Below, piece by piece: positions 35,376 to 43,596 of a DNA stretch of 64,000 nucleotides; position 1 is the stretch's first letter, and the number at the start of each line of letters is the position of its first letter. The stretch comes from Prosthecobacter debontii. Its GTDB lineage: Bacteria; Verrucomicrobiota; Verrucomicrobiia; Verrucomicrobiales; Verrucomicrobiaceae. The notes beneath the pieces were generated by a model that was given only the letters and a program-made list of their open reading frames with translations, searched no databases and had not been told where the DNA came from. The translations under genes were made by a program, and so were the position numbers. The stretch covers positions 62,001-126,000 of the forward strand of contig CAMAQH010000010.1 of NCBI GenBank assembly GCA_945860295.1, written 5' to 3'.

Positions 35376-37495
35376 TGTCCGTTAGTCAGCGCCCGCTTTT
35401 CTTGACTCTGGTCGTGGTGATTCTTCTCGCCACGCTCATGGGTGGAGCATGGCTTGGCTATCAGAGTGCTGGCACCTCAGAGACATCTGCGGTAGCAGCG
35501 CTGGGCGCTGGCACAACGAATAATAATAATCACGCTTCATCAACGCCAGAGGGGAACTCCCTCGCGGCGTTGCTGGAGCGGTTTCGACTTGGGGATGTCC
35601 ACGCACTCGATCACTTGCTGCCGCACGGACTCACGGAAGCCAGCGGCAGTGGCGGGGGCGGTCTGCAACGGCAGGTGAGATCTCATGGACTCTGGTTTCC
35701 CGTTTTCGATCTCTCACGGATTCAGAGCTTAGATGATCCAAATTTGAGTGATGTGCGGTTGAGTCGCATCCCGCTCATGATAACCGCTCCAAACCCACCA
35801 CCGGGAAAAATAAAAGAGCCGCTCACGCACCGCTTCACTGCTGTCGGCGGCACGCCACCGTATCTCTGGCGGATGGAGATGGGGCAAACCAAGGGCTTCA
35901 CTTTGAATGCTCAGACAGGATATTTCTCGGGCCTCTCTGAGGTAGAACTTAACGTGCCACTGACGATCCATGTCAGCGACTCTGCAGGTGAGCAGATGTC
36001 GGCACAAAGCACGCTCAGCATCGCTGCTGAAGAGCCTTTGGCCATCGCCACACTGGAATTGCCACCCGTCGCCGACAGCAGCAACTACAGCACCATCCTG
36101 TCCGCGAGTGGCGGGGCTAAACCCTACACTTGGATTTTGAGCACCAAGTCGCTCGGCTGGACCTGTGATGAGAGCACGGGCATGATCAAAGCGAGCCATC
36201 TAGAGCCTGGGGATCATGAGTTAACCGTGACTGCGCAAGACCAAGTCACGAGCGTGCAGCGCAGCTATCTGCTGCGAGTCAGCAATGGGCTAGAGATCAC
36301 CACGGAGTCGCCATTAACACCTGCCGCGCCGGGCGCTTTTTTCAGCGGTGCCTTTGAGGCCACAGGCGGCACGCCGCCGTATCAATGGAGCGTGATTGAC
36401 ACCCAGCTTCCTGATGGCTGGACCTTCACTCCTGAAGGACAAATCAGCGGCAGAGTGCCCAACCTGGAAGCGGTGCTCAGTCTGACTGTGCAGGTGACGG
36501 ACAGTGCGGGCCTGAGCTTTGATAAAAGCTTCGAGCTAAGCCTCAGTCGTGGTTTGCTCGCACTAGCATCGGATCAGAAAGTCGGACTCGCCTGGCGCCA
36601 CAAAGCCATGCAGCAAACTCTGCGTGCAGGCATCACAGGTGTGAGCTTGCGCCGCAATGGGGTCGAGATTTATCGAGGCGCTGGCAGCAGCTATGTGGAC
36701 CACGCGCTACCCATCGGCAGCACGCCATCTTATGAGTTGATCGCCTTCACTACAGATGGGCGCACGCTACCTTATGCAGCGGCCGTCGCTACGATTTTAC
36801 CGTTCACCCGCCAGCGCGCAGAACCCGGCGTCACGGGTGACCCGTATGCCGATGTCGTGAGCACTTTTAATCCGCTATCAAGTGGCGGTTATGGAGTCAC
36901 TGGCTTGCCCAATAACGTGCTAGGACCGCCAAATGGAGCCAGCACTTTTCTCCCAGCCTATCTGCCTGAGCATGTACTCTCTCTCCATGCTAGCGACAGC
37001 GGTGGTGGCCGTGTCATGCTGGAGTTCACCAACAATCTCATCGAGTCAGGGCCGGGTGCGGACTTCACGATTTTTGAAAATGTCTTCTTCGTGGATAACG
37101 ATCCGAACAAGCGCTTCATGGAGCCAGCCATCGTCGAAGTGGCCATCTATGAGGACGAATGGTTCCGCTTTCCCACCCGCGTGCAGGTGGCAGCAGATGG
37201 CAGCATCAATCTAAAGCAGCCGACTTATTACACCGCTGGGTTCGCAGGTGTAAATGCCACGACGGGGGATGACCCCACGAATCCAAATCGCAGCGGAGGG
37301 GATAGTTTTGACCTCAGCGCTCTCGGCCAGCCGGGCCTTGCCTGGATTCGCTACATCCGCATCCTAGCGACTGGAGATGCAGTATTGCGCGACAGTCTGG
37401 GTCAGAAAATACGCCATACATCAGAGAATAATTCGCTCAATGGGCGTGCCAGCTCGGGCTTTGATCTGGATGCCGTCAGCGCAGTGAACTACTGA
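35372..37495 (+). CDS. Membrane-anchored surface protein with Ig-like repeats, second gene of the B12-linked pair
   Basis: The 707-residue product has an N-terminal hydrophobic anchor (LFLTLVVVILLATLMGGAWLG) without a clear cleavage site, then a low-complexity Ser/Thr/Asn linker. Three putative-Ig (He_PIG-like) units follow, at about 135-225, 225-305 and 305-395, with VGGTPPYLW, SGGAKPYTW and TGGTPPYQW. The C-terminal 250 residues are a separate domain: GGYGVTGLPNNVLGPPNGAS, DFTIFENVFFVDND, SVGGDSFDLSALG-like SGGDSFDLSALG and the ending SGFDLDAVSAVNY. That end domain recurs in secreted proteins of unknown function; I have an unchecked impression that some are B12-associated. Its ATG overlaps the preceding stop (ATGA), so it shares the riboswitch. 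It overlaps convergent ribE by 7 bases. Confidence 0.82.
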   Translation: MMSVSQRPLFLTLVVVILLATLMGGAWLGYQSAGTSETSAVAALGAGTTNNNNHASSTPEGNSLAALLERFRLGDVHALDHLLPHGLTEASGSGGGGLQRQVRSHGLWFPVFDLSRIQSLDDPNLSDVRLSRIPLMITAPNPPPGKIKEPLTHRFTAVGGTPPYLWRMEMGQTKGFTLNAQTGYFSGLSEVELNVPLTIHVSDSAGEQMSAQSTLSIAAEEPLAIATLELPPVADSSNYSTILSASGGAKPYTWILSTKSLGWTCDESTGMIKASHLEPGDHELTVTAQDQVTSVQRSYLLRVSNGLEITTESPLTPAAPGAFFSGAFEATGGTPPYQWSVIDTQLPDGWTFTPEGQISGRVPNLEAVLSLTVQVTDSAGLSFDKSFELSLSRGLLALASDQKVGLAWRHKAMQQTLRAGITGVSLRRNGVEIYRGAGSSYVDHALPIGSTPSYELIAFTTDGRTLPYAAAVATILPFTRQRAEPGVTGDPYADVVSTFNPLSSGGYGVTGLPNNVLGPPNGASTFLPAYLPEHVLSLHASDSGGGRVMLEFTNNLIESGPGADFTIFENVFFVDNDPNKRFMEPAIVEVAIYEDEWFRFPTRVQVAADGSINLKQPTYYTAGFAGVNATTGDDPTNPNRSGGDSFDLSALGQPGLAWIRYIRILATGDAVLRDSLGQKIRHTSENNSLNGRASSGFDLDAVSAVNY

Positions 37496-38097
37496 GTCGG
37501 TGACTGCGCTTTCAGCAGCTCGCGCACATATTTACCGAGCATGTCGAACTCGACATTGATGCGATCCCCTGCCCGCTTCGTGAGCAGATTCGTGACCTGA
37601 TGTGTGTGCGGAATGATCCAGCAGACGACACTCTTTACTGTGACCTCGGCAGCGGTGAGTGAGATGCCATCCAGGCAAATGGAACCTTTTGGAATGATCA
37701 ATCCGCGCTGCTCAGGTGGTAGCTCCACTTCGAGTCGGTGATCCTGCCCGTGCTGGCTCCAATCAAGAATACGCACCGTGGCATCCACATGCCCTTGAAC
37801 AAGATGACCGCCAAAGCGCGTGCCCAATGCCATCGCGCGCTCCAGATTCACTATGCTGCCGGTTTGAAGATCACCCAGGCTCGTGACGTGCAGGGTTTGC
37901 ATTAGCAGATCAAAGCTGGCCGACTGATCGGCTATATTGCAATGCGTGACCGTCAGACAGCAACCATTGACCGCCACGCTTTCACCAAGAGTTAGCTCAT
38001 CAGCCATCGGCCCGACACGCAGACACAGTCGTGCGCTTTCGCCTCGAGGGATGAGTGAGATGACAGAGCAAGTGGCTTCGACGAGACCGGTAAACAT
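37489..38097 (-). CDS. ribE: Riboflavin synthase alpha chain
   Basis: The 202-residue product starts at MFTGLVEATC (ATG 38097), the universal N-terminus of the family; an upstream in-frame ATG would add 7 residues. Two lumazine-binding beta-barrels are visible: GESVAVNGCCLTVT, then a second with GHLVQGHVDATV and KGSICLDGISLTAAEV. The enzyme dismutates two 6,7-dimethyl-8-ribityllumazine to riboflavin and a pyrimidinedione. No other rib gene and no FMN riboswitch is nearby. It overlaps the end of the convergent surface-protein gene. Confidence 0.96.
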   Translation of the reverse strand: MFTGLVEATCSVISLIPRGESARLCLRVGPMADELTLGESVAVNGCCLTVTHCNIADQSASFDLLMQTLHVTSLGDLQTGSIVNLERAMALGTRFGGHLVQGHVDATVRILDWSQHGQDHRLEVELPPEQRGLIIPKGSICLDGISLTAAEVTVKSVVCWIIPHTHQVTNLLTKRAGDRINVEFDMLGKYVRELLKAQSPTQ

Positions 38098-38240
38098 GAG
38101 GGTTCTTGTGTATAACAAATGAATGAAAGGCGCAAGCTGGGAGCCACTGACTGGGGGAATTGTGAATAGCTTCTTGATTCCCGTGAGGATGGTGTCACTC
38201 TCCGGGCCGTTTTTCTAGCAACCAACCACACAAACTCCTC

Positions 38241-38453
38241 ATGGGACAGCAACTCAATAAGATCGTCAAACGCCGCCGCCTCAAAGCCTACAAAGACCGC
38301 AAGAAGGCCTTGGTGAAATCTGGCGCAAGCCGTAAAGCCGCCGTCAAAAGCGAACCGAAAGCCGCCAAAAAGCCCGCCGCTAAGAAGCCCGCCGCTAAAA
38401 AAGTCGCTAAGCCAGTCGCTGCCGCACCTGCCCCAGCTCCTGCTGCCGAGTAA
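38241..38453 (+). CDS. Small lysine/alanine-rich basic protein
   Basis: The 70-residue product has two parts. The N-terminal 30 residues, MGQQLNKIVKRRRLKAYKDR followed by KKALVK, look conserved and helical with a strong positive charge. The tail is built of AAKKP-type repeats like the C-terminal tail of histone H1 or of Lys/Ala/Pro-rich bacterial DNA-binding proteins, ending in APAPAPAAE. I recall similar MGQQLNK proteins in Verrucomicrobiota without a function. It sits upstream of rpsP and khpA on the same strand, which hints at an RNA- or ribosome-linked role; DNA binding is the alternative. The gap to rpsP is 177 bases. Confidence 0.8.
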   Translation: MGQQLNKIVKRRRLKAYKDRKKALVKSGASRKAAVKSEPKAAKKPAAKKPAAKKVAKPVAAAPAPAPAAE

Positions 38454-38630
38454 GCCTCTCAGGACAAGGGTGGCTCCTGGTTCCACCAGAATCACCAAGG
38501 CGAAAATCAAACCCTCTCAATGCGGTATCCACACGATGCCAGCCTGGGAGAAAGGCCAAAAAAAGCCTTGATTTCCTGACCTTCGCCCCCACTTTCCGCC
38601 TCCCCAAAATTAGTTCGAACATATAAAATC

Positions 38631-38879
38631 ATGGCTGTTGTTATTCGTCTCCGTCAAGAAGGTGCCAAAGGGCATCACGTTTTCCGTATTGTCGCTGCTG
38701 ACAAGCGCTTCCCCCGCGATGGTCGTTTCCTCGACATCCTGGGAACCTACGATCCAGCCAAAGCAAAAGGCAACGCCAACGTCAATCTCGACAAGGTGAA
38801 CGATTGGATCTCCAAAGGCGCACAGCCTTCCCCAACCGTGAAGAGCCTGATCAAGAAGGCCCAGCTCGCTGCGAAGTAA
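38631..38879 (+). CDS. rpsP: 30S ribosomal protein S16
   Basis: The 82-residue product has the typical start MAVVIRLRQEGAKGHHVFRI, the family core ADKRFPRDGRFLDILGTYDP and KVNDWISKGAQPSPTVKSLI. Length and order match bacterial S16. It binds 16S rRNA in early assembly of the small subunit. The khpA gene follows after a 68-base gap with a GC hairpin, as in the common rpsP-khpA(-rimM-trmD) arrangement, but rimM and trmD are absent here. Confidence 0.97.
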   Translation: MAVVIRLRQEGAKGHHVFRIVAADKRFPRDGRFLDILGTYDPAKAKGNANVNLDKVNDWISKGAQPSPTVKSLIKKAQLAAK

Positions 38880-38898
38880 TTCGGCAGTGTTCGTTAGT

Positions 38899-38920
38899 AG
38901 CCGCCGGGACTCGGCGGCTT
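38899..38920 (+). other. GC-rich stem-loop between rpsP and khpA
   Basis: AGCCGCCG / CGGCGGCTT with a 5-base loop and no T-tract after it. It could be a processing or attenuation structure. Confidence 0.5.
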
Positions 38921-38947
38921 GGGGTCAGTGAACCATTTATTAATTCT

Positions 38948-39268
38948 ATGGACGCCCCAGAAGCACTTCGCGAATTCCTCACTTACGTGGTCGCCAATCT
39001 GATTGAGCACCCGCAGCAGGCAACCATCGCAATCAGTCATAACGCCAACGGCTCTGTGTCTTTCCGTGTTCAATTGGCTCCGGAAGATGTGCGGCATGTC
39101 ATTGGTAAAAATGGATTGACCATCAGTTCCATCCGCTCGCTTCTCAACACGGCAGCTGAGAAGCATGGAATCAAAGTTAGCCTCAAAGTCGGGGCCGCAC
39201 GCGATCTCGACGCTGAAGAGACTGCGGAACAAGAGCAGAAGAGAGAGGAAGACGCTGCAGCGGCCTGA
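38948..39268 (+). CDS. khpA: KH-domain RNA-binding protein KhpA
   Basis: The product is 106 residues from the ATG at 38948 (MDAPEALREF). The single KH domain has the GxxG loop as IGKNG within DVRHVIGKNGLTISSIRSLL. The acidic C-terminal tail (DAEETAEQEQKREEDAAAA) is longer than in many KhpA proteins of about 80 residues. The family binds RNA, often with KhpB, and affects cell division and translation. Its position after rpsP is conserved across many bacteria and supports the call. Confidence 0.9.
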   Translation: MDAPEALREFLTYVVANLIEHPQQATIAISHNANGSVSFRVQLAPEDVRHVIGKNGLTISSIRSLLNTAAEKHGIKVSLKVGAARDLDAEETAEQEQKREEDAAAA

Positions 39269-39339
39269 ATCGGCTAAATGCTGCTGACGCCGCACACTCC
39301 CTTTTGACCATGGGATAGGTCGCGTGCATCATTGCGTCC

Positions 39340-40701
39340 ATGCCCGACACACTGCGCCACATTCTCGCTTCTGATTCGCCTCTATCCTCCATTACCGTGC
39401 GTGGATGGGTGCGCACGCGGCGCGACTCGAAAGCCTGCTCGTTCATTGAAATCACTGACGGCTCATGCTTTAAAGGACTTCAAATTGTCGTCGATGCCTC
39501 CCTGCCCTGTGCCGCGCTGATGCCGGGAATCCTGACTGGGGCCAGCATCGAGGTGGATGGCGACTTGATCGCTTCCCCAGCCGCTGGGCAAACATGGGAA
39601 ATGCAGGCCAAAGACCTGCGCGTGGTGGGTGAGGCTGATGCGACTTATCCACTGCAAAAGAAAGGTCACACACCAGAGTTTTTGCGCACCATTTCTCATC
39701 TTCGTCCGCGCACAAATCTCTTTAGTAATGTCTTCCGCGTGCGCAGCCGAATGGCTTTTGCGATTCATCGCTTCTTCCAAGACCAGGACTTCTTTTATGT
39801 CCACACGCCAGTCATTACCTCCAGTGATTGCGAGGGCGCGGGCGAACTCTTCCGCGTAACGACACTGAAGCAGGGATCAAACGCGAAGCCTGAGGACGAC
39901 TTCTTTGGTCGGCCTACGTACCTCACTGTTAGTGGTCAGCTTCAAGGCGAAACCTTTGCTTGTGCGCTGGGTAATATTTACACATTCGGTCCCACTTTCC
40001 GCGCTGAGAACAGCAACACGGCGCGTCATGCAGCGGAGTTCTGGATGATTGAGCCTGAAATGGCTTTTTGCGATCTCTTCGACGACATGAGTCTGGCCGA
40101 GGCCAGTGTCCGCTATCTCGTGGCAGCGATGATCAAGGAATGCCCTGAGGAGCTAGAGTTCTTCAACAAGTTCGTGGACAAGGAGTTGGTTGGCCGCTTG
40201 CAGCAGACACTGGAAAAGCCGTTTGAGCGCATCAGCTATACTGCTGCCGTGGATCTATTGCTCAAATCTGGCCGCAGCTTTGAGCATCCCGTGATTTGGG
40301 GAGAAGGACTACTAACCGAGCACGAACGCTTCATCGCCGAAGAACATGTGCGCGGTCCGGTGACAATTTATAATTACCCCAAGGACATCAAACCCTTCTA
40401 CATGCGCCAGAATGATGATGGAAAAACAGTTGCTGCCATGGACCTGTTAGTGCCAGGCATCGGCGAAATCATCGGTGGCAGTCAGCGTGAAGACAAACTC
40501 GATGTGCTGCGCGCCGCCATGCAGCATCACGGCCTTAATGAAGAGGACTATTCATGGTACACCGATCTGCGCCGTTACGGCAGTGTGCCCCACGCTGGCT
40601 TTGGCATGGGCTTTGAGCGCTTGCTGATGTTTGTCACGGGTGTGAGTAATATCCGTGATGTAATTCCCTTTGCACGCACCCCAGGACACGCGCCGTATTA
40701 G
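39340..40701 (+). CDS. asnS: Asparaginyl-tRNA synthetase
   Basis: The 453-residue class IIb synthetase has an N-terminal OB-fold anticodon domain (TVRGWVRTRRDSKACSFIEI). Class II motif 2 is FRAENSNTARHAAEFWMIEP and motif 3 is FGMGFERLLMFVTGVSNIRD. PFYMRQNDDGKTVAAMDLLV is the Asn-type rather than Asp-type active-site segment, and the AspRS insertion domain is absent. It attaches asparagine to tRNA-Asn. It probably forms a transcription unit with khpA upstream (71-base gap). Confidence 0.97.
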   Translation: MPDTLRHILASDSPLSSITVRGWVRTRRDSKACSFIEITDGSCFKGLQIVVDASLPCAALMPGILTGASIEVDGDLIASPAAGQTWEMQAKDLRVVGEADATYPLQKKGHTPEFLRTISHLRPRTNLFSNVFRVRSRMAFAIHRFFQDQDFFYVHTPVITSSDCEGAGELFRVTTLKQGSNAKPEDDFFGRPTYLTVSGQLQGETFACALGNIYTFGPTFRAENSNTARHAAEFWMIEPEMAFCDLFDDMSLAEASVRYLVAAMIKECPEELEFFNKFVDKELVGRLQQTLEKPFERISYTAAVDLLLKSGRSFEHPVIWGEGLLTEHERFIAEEHVRGPVTIYNYPKDIKPFYMRQNDDGKTVAAMDLLVPGIGEIIGGSQREDKLDVLRAAMQHHGLNEEDYSWYTDLRRYGSVPHAGFGMGFERLLMFVTGVSNIRDVIPFARTPGHAPY

Positions 40702-40726
40702 CACCGTGAAAAAAACAGAATGTAAA

Positions 40727-41590
40727 ATGACTAAAAGGTGGCTGACCGCTGCCTTGATTTTCCTTTCGTCATTCGTGATTCGTCATTCGTCATTCGCCCA
40801 AGTGGGCCTCAAGCTCCAACTCGTCCCTGAAGTCACCGCCATCGTCCCTGGCGAGTCATTCCGCGTCGGGCTCTACGTTCAGCACGACAAAGGCTGGCAC
40901 ACCTACTGGCGTCAGCCTGGCATCGTGGGCGTGCCGACGAGCATCACCTGGACACTGCCCGCAGGATTTAAAGTGGGGCCGCTGGAGTATCCCGAACCTG
41001 AGTCCACCAAGATGTTTCAGATCATGGCGCAGGGCTACGAGCGTGACGTGCTTTTGCAAACAGAGATCGAAGCACCCACCACACTCAAGGTGGGTGGAAA
41101 AGTAATACTCAAAGGCAAGGCCAGTTGGATGTGCTGCGGCAGCACTTGTCATCCTGACACGATGGGGCTCACTCTAGAAATACCAGTGAAGGCCAAGAGC
41201 AAGCCTGATAAGCAATGGCACCCGATCTTCGAAAAAGAGCGCGCCGCCTATTCGCAGCCTAGCAGCGCATGGACCGCCTCAGCCGAGGAGAAAGGGCTGA
41301 TCGTCACGCTGACGCTCAAGCCTAAAACAAATTCAGCACGGCCGTTTCAATCAAACCAGCCCGCACCAAAAATCACCTTCTTCACCGAAGACGGCTGGAT
41401 CAATAGCGACCAGCCACAGACGATCAGCTTGAATTCGGACGGGACCCTGAACCTGAAACTCACTCGCGCCGAGGTCTTCCTTGGAATAGGCACACCCGAT
41501 CGGCTTCACGGAATCGTGCAAAGAGAAGGTGGTTGGCACGCTGATGGCTCCCTGAGAAGCATGATTATCAAACCAACACTGAGACGGTAG
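40727..41590 (+). CDS. Exported DsbD N-terminal-domain-like protein
   Basis: The product is 287 residues from the ATG at 40727; a GTG at 40706 is the alternative. The signal peptide is AALIFLSSFVIRHSSFA, its second half encoded by a 7-base tandem repeat. The mature domain matches the DsbC/DsbD N-terminal family: GLYVQHDKGWHTYWRQPG, SITWTLPAGFKVGPLEYPEP and the cysteine loop ASWMCCGSTCHPD. In DsbD this domain passes electrons from the membrane to periplasmic thiol partners. Here there is no membrane or thioredoxin domain, so it is a stand-alone form needing a separate partner, or a structural relative. Confidence 0.82.
   Translation: MTKRWLTAALIFLSSFVIRHSSFAQVGLKLQLVPEVTAIVPGESFRVGLYVQHDKGWHTYWRQPGIVGVPTSITWTLPAGFKVGPLEYPEPESTKMFQIMAQGYERDVLLQTEIEAPTTLKVGGKVILKGKASWMCCGSTCHPDTMGLTLEIPVKAKSKPDKQWHPIFEKERAAYSQPSSAWTASAEEKGLIVTLTLKPKTNSARPFQSNQPAPKITFFTEDGWINSDQPQTISLNSDGTLNLKLTRAEVFLGIGTPDRLHGIVQREGGWHADGSLRSMIIKPTLRR
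40766..40796 (+). repeat. Heptamer tandem repeat (TCGTCAT, 4 copies) in a signal-peptide coding region
   Basis: Four 7-base units, TCGTCAT, TCGTGAT, TCGTCAT, TCGTCAT, then TCG. They encode FVIRHSSFA of the DsbD-like signal peptide. Gain or loss of one unit would shift the frame. Confidence 0.85.
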
Positions 41591-41654
41591 TATTCCTCTA
41601 CGTTTTTATCTCACAGTTGAATTCCATTACGTTTCCGCTACAACTCCACACACC

Positions 41655-42587
41655 ATGAAAGGCATCCTCGTACTTATTCTCGCCGCCGCAGTCGGCTACA
41701 TCTCCTATCAGTATGCATACCCGATCCTCGCCGGGTATGTGAAATTCGAAAAGCATAAAAAAGAAATCGTCGTCGCCCCGGCACCAAAACCCGTGGTTAA
41801 AAAGGAAGTGGCGGTGGTCGCACCACCCAAGACTGTGGTTGAGGTACCGAAGCCAGCACCAGTGATGGAAGCACCAAAACCAGCCGTGGTAATGGAAACA
41901 CCAAAACCAGCCGCGGATCCAAATGAATTCGTTGCTCCTGCCCTGCCGACAATCGAAGAAACAACCAAGAATTGGACCGTGCTACCCAAAAGTGCTTTCC
42001 CCCGCCAAGTGACCATCAAACGTGACCTGGAACTGAGCATGAAGATTGGCAACTCCAAAGCCGCGACTCAAGTGAAGGCAGGTGGAAAAATGTACGCCGT
42101 CGGGCAAGATGGCACAAACATTCTCGTGTCTCCTTCCGACACCTCGCCGATGCGCGGTGCAGTCGCTTTTGAAGATACCGATTTGAAGGATGTACTCATT
42201 CAGGGCTACGAGCGCTGGAAAATCACGTATGTGGAGACTTTGAAGAAGGCCCATGCTTTCAGGCTCGTGGCTGCCGAGCGTGCGAAAAACGCGCCCGCAG
42301 AATCCAAAGGCACTGCTAAGGCTGGAAATGACAAGCCAGCCAAAGACAAGGACGGCACATACCCACTGCTGCTTGCCAGTATGAAATCAGGGCAAGTCAC
42401 CGAGATCAAACCCGACATCATCAAAGAATGGGGCGAACCACAACTCGCCGAAGGCGTCTGGACCGTGATCGTTAAATACGAAACCCAGACCATGTTCGGC
42501 AAATTCGATACCGAAGCCCAAGCCCATGTTAAAAATGGTGCCGTGGAAAAGTGGATCTACACAGGTTCCGGCGAAGTAGTGCCCTGA
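41655..42587 (+). CDS. Membrane-anchored protein with Pro/Lys/Val-rich linker, unknown function
   Basis: The 310-residue product has an N-terminal membrane helix (ILVLILAAAVGYISYQYAYP). A linker of repeated PKP units follows (APKPVVKKEVAV, EVPKPAPVMEAPKPAVVMET, about 45-90), resembling TonB-like spacers that cross the periplasm. A C-terminal globular part (about 95-310) has an SH3-like stretch (VKAGGKMYAVGQDGTNILVS), a Lys/Ala/Asp-rich loop and the ending VIVKYETQTMFGKFDTEAQA. There is no TonB C-terminal signature, so I do not call it TonB. It overlaps convergent phhB by 31 bases. Confidence 0.75.
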   Translation: MKGILVLILAAAVGYISYQYAYPILAGYVKFEKHKKEIVVAPAPKPVVKKEVAVVAPPKTVVEVPKPAPVMEAPKPAVVMETPKPAADPNEFVAPALPTIEETTKNWTVLPKSAFPRQVTIKRDLELSMKIGNSKAATQVKAGGKMYAVGQDGTNILVSPSDTSPMRGAVAFEDTDLKDVLIQGYERWKITYVETLKKAHAFRLVAAERAKNAPAESKGTAKAGNDKPAKDKDGTYPLLLASMKSGQVTEIKPDIIKEWGEPQLAEGVWTVIVKYETQTMFGKFDTEAQAHVKNGAVEKWIYTGSGEVVP

Positions 42588-42874
42588 TTGCCCATCAAGG
42601 CGTCCGCCTGACCGGCTAAGCTAAAGTCGAGTTGTGTCAGTCCGCCACTGCTGTGCGTGCTCAGGCGCACACTCACTTTACGCCAGCCGATGAAGAGCTC
42701 AGGGTGATGATTCATCGCCTCGGCAGCAAAAGCTAAACGACTGACGAAATCGATCCCAGCAAGGTAGCAGCTAAAACTGAACGTCTTAACCAATTCACGC
42801 CCCTCCAAATTCCAACCGGAGACTTGAGTGAGCGCTATCTGGATTTCAGCATCTGTAAGTTGGCCCGGTTTCAT
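42557..42874 (-). CDS. phhB: Pterin-4a-carbinolamine dehydratase
   Basis: The 105-residue product has the whole PCD/DCoH domain: KTFSFSCYLAGIDFVSRLAF, the active-site AEAMNHHPELFIGWRKV (His-His-Pro) and LSTHSSGGLTQLDF. The enzyme dehydrates 4a-hydroxy-tetrahydropterin. In bacteria lacking phenylalanine hydroxylase it is linked to molybdopterin or folate chemistry. No phhA is nearby; moeA and moaC lie 5-7 kb away. Its 3 prime end overlaps the convergent upstream gene by 31 bases. Confidence 0.94.
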   Translation of the reverse strand: MKPGQLTDAEIQIALTQVSGWNLEGRELVKTFSFSCYLAGIDFVSRLAFAAEAMNHHPELFIGWRKVSVRLSTHSSGGLTQLDFSLAGQADALMGNQGTTSPEPV

Positions 42875-43033
42875 GAAGGATTACAGAGCCGAAAATTAAA
42901 TCCAATCAAGGCATGAATGGCCGAACGCCCCAAATGCAGCCCTTCACCAGAGTTGACAGTGTGGTCCACGGCTCCATTCTCGCATCCGCCGTGGCCCAAT
43001 GCCGCGTTCTTCATTTGTCATTTCCCCTCCCCC

Positions 43034-43591
43034 ATGCATTCCTCCATTGAACTTAAACGCGAAGTCGAAGCCGTCCAGATTCCCAGTGGAGATGCGATTA
43101 AGCTGCCCCTCGGCCTGAAGGTCATCATCACTCAGTCCCTAGGCGGCACTTACACCGTGGCCACGGACTTCGGACTTGCCCGTATCAGCTCCAAAGACAT
43201 CGACGCTCTCGGCATCGACCCTGAGGCCAGCAAAAAGGAGCAAGAGAGCACATCCTCCAATGTTCCCGATGAGACTAGCGATCTGGAAGCCCAAGTGTGG
43301 AATCAGCTCAAAAATGTCTATGATCCCGAGATCCCCGTGAACATCGTCGATCTCGGACTCGTGTATGATTGTAAAGTCGAGCTCAACGACGAAGGCAAAA
43401 ACCGCGCCGTGGTGAAGATGACCCTCACCGCCCCTGGTTGCGGCATGGGCCCCACCATCGCCGCAGATGCTCAGAGCCGCATCATGACCATCGAGGACAT
43501 GGATGACGCCGCTGTCGAACTCGTCTGGGAACCCGCCTGGAACCAGGGCATGATCTCCGTCGAAGGGAAAATGAAGCTTGGCATGATCTGA
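43034..43591 (+). CDS. sufT: SufT-like MIP18 (DUF59) family Fe-S assembly protein
   Basis: The product is 185 residues from the ATG at 43034 (MHSSIELKRE). An N-terminal extension of about 85 residues (VQIPSGDAIKLPLGLKVIIT, then GTYTVATDFGLARIS) is typical of the long SufT form. The MIP18 domain has NVYDPEIPVNIVDLGLVYDC, the TLTAPGCGMGP cysteine motif and VELVWEPAWNQGMIS. It helps mature iron-sulfur proteins; no other suf gene is here. The zinc-ribbon gene follows after 5 bases, so the two form a unit. Confidence 0.92.
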   Translation: MHSSIELKREVEAVQIPSGDAIKLPLGLKVIITQSLGGTYTVATDFGLARISSKDIDALGIDPEASKKEQESTSSNVPDETSDLEAQVWNQLKNVYDPEIPVNIVDLGLVYDCKVELNDEGKNRAVVKMTLTAPGCGMGPTIAADAQSRIMTIEDMDDAAVELVWEPAWNQGMISVEGKMKLGMI

Positions 43592-43596
43592 CCTTT

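Noticed and set aside
41655-42587. TonB-like energiser because of the membrane helix and PKP-rich linker
   Set aside because: The C-terminal domain lacks the TonB YP and beta-alpha-beta signature, and there is no exbB/exbD nearby.
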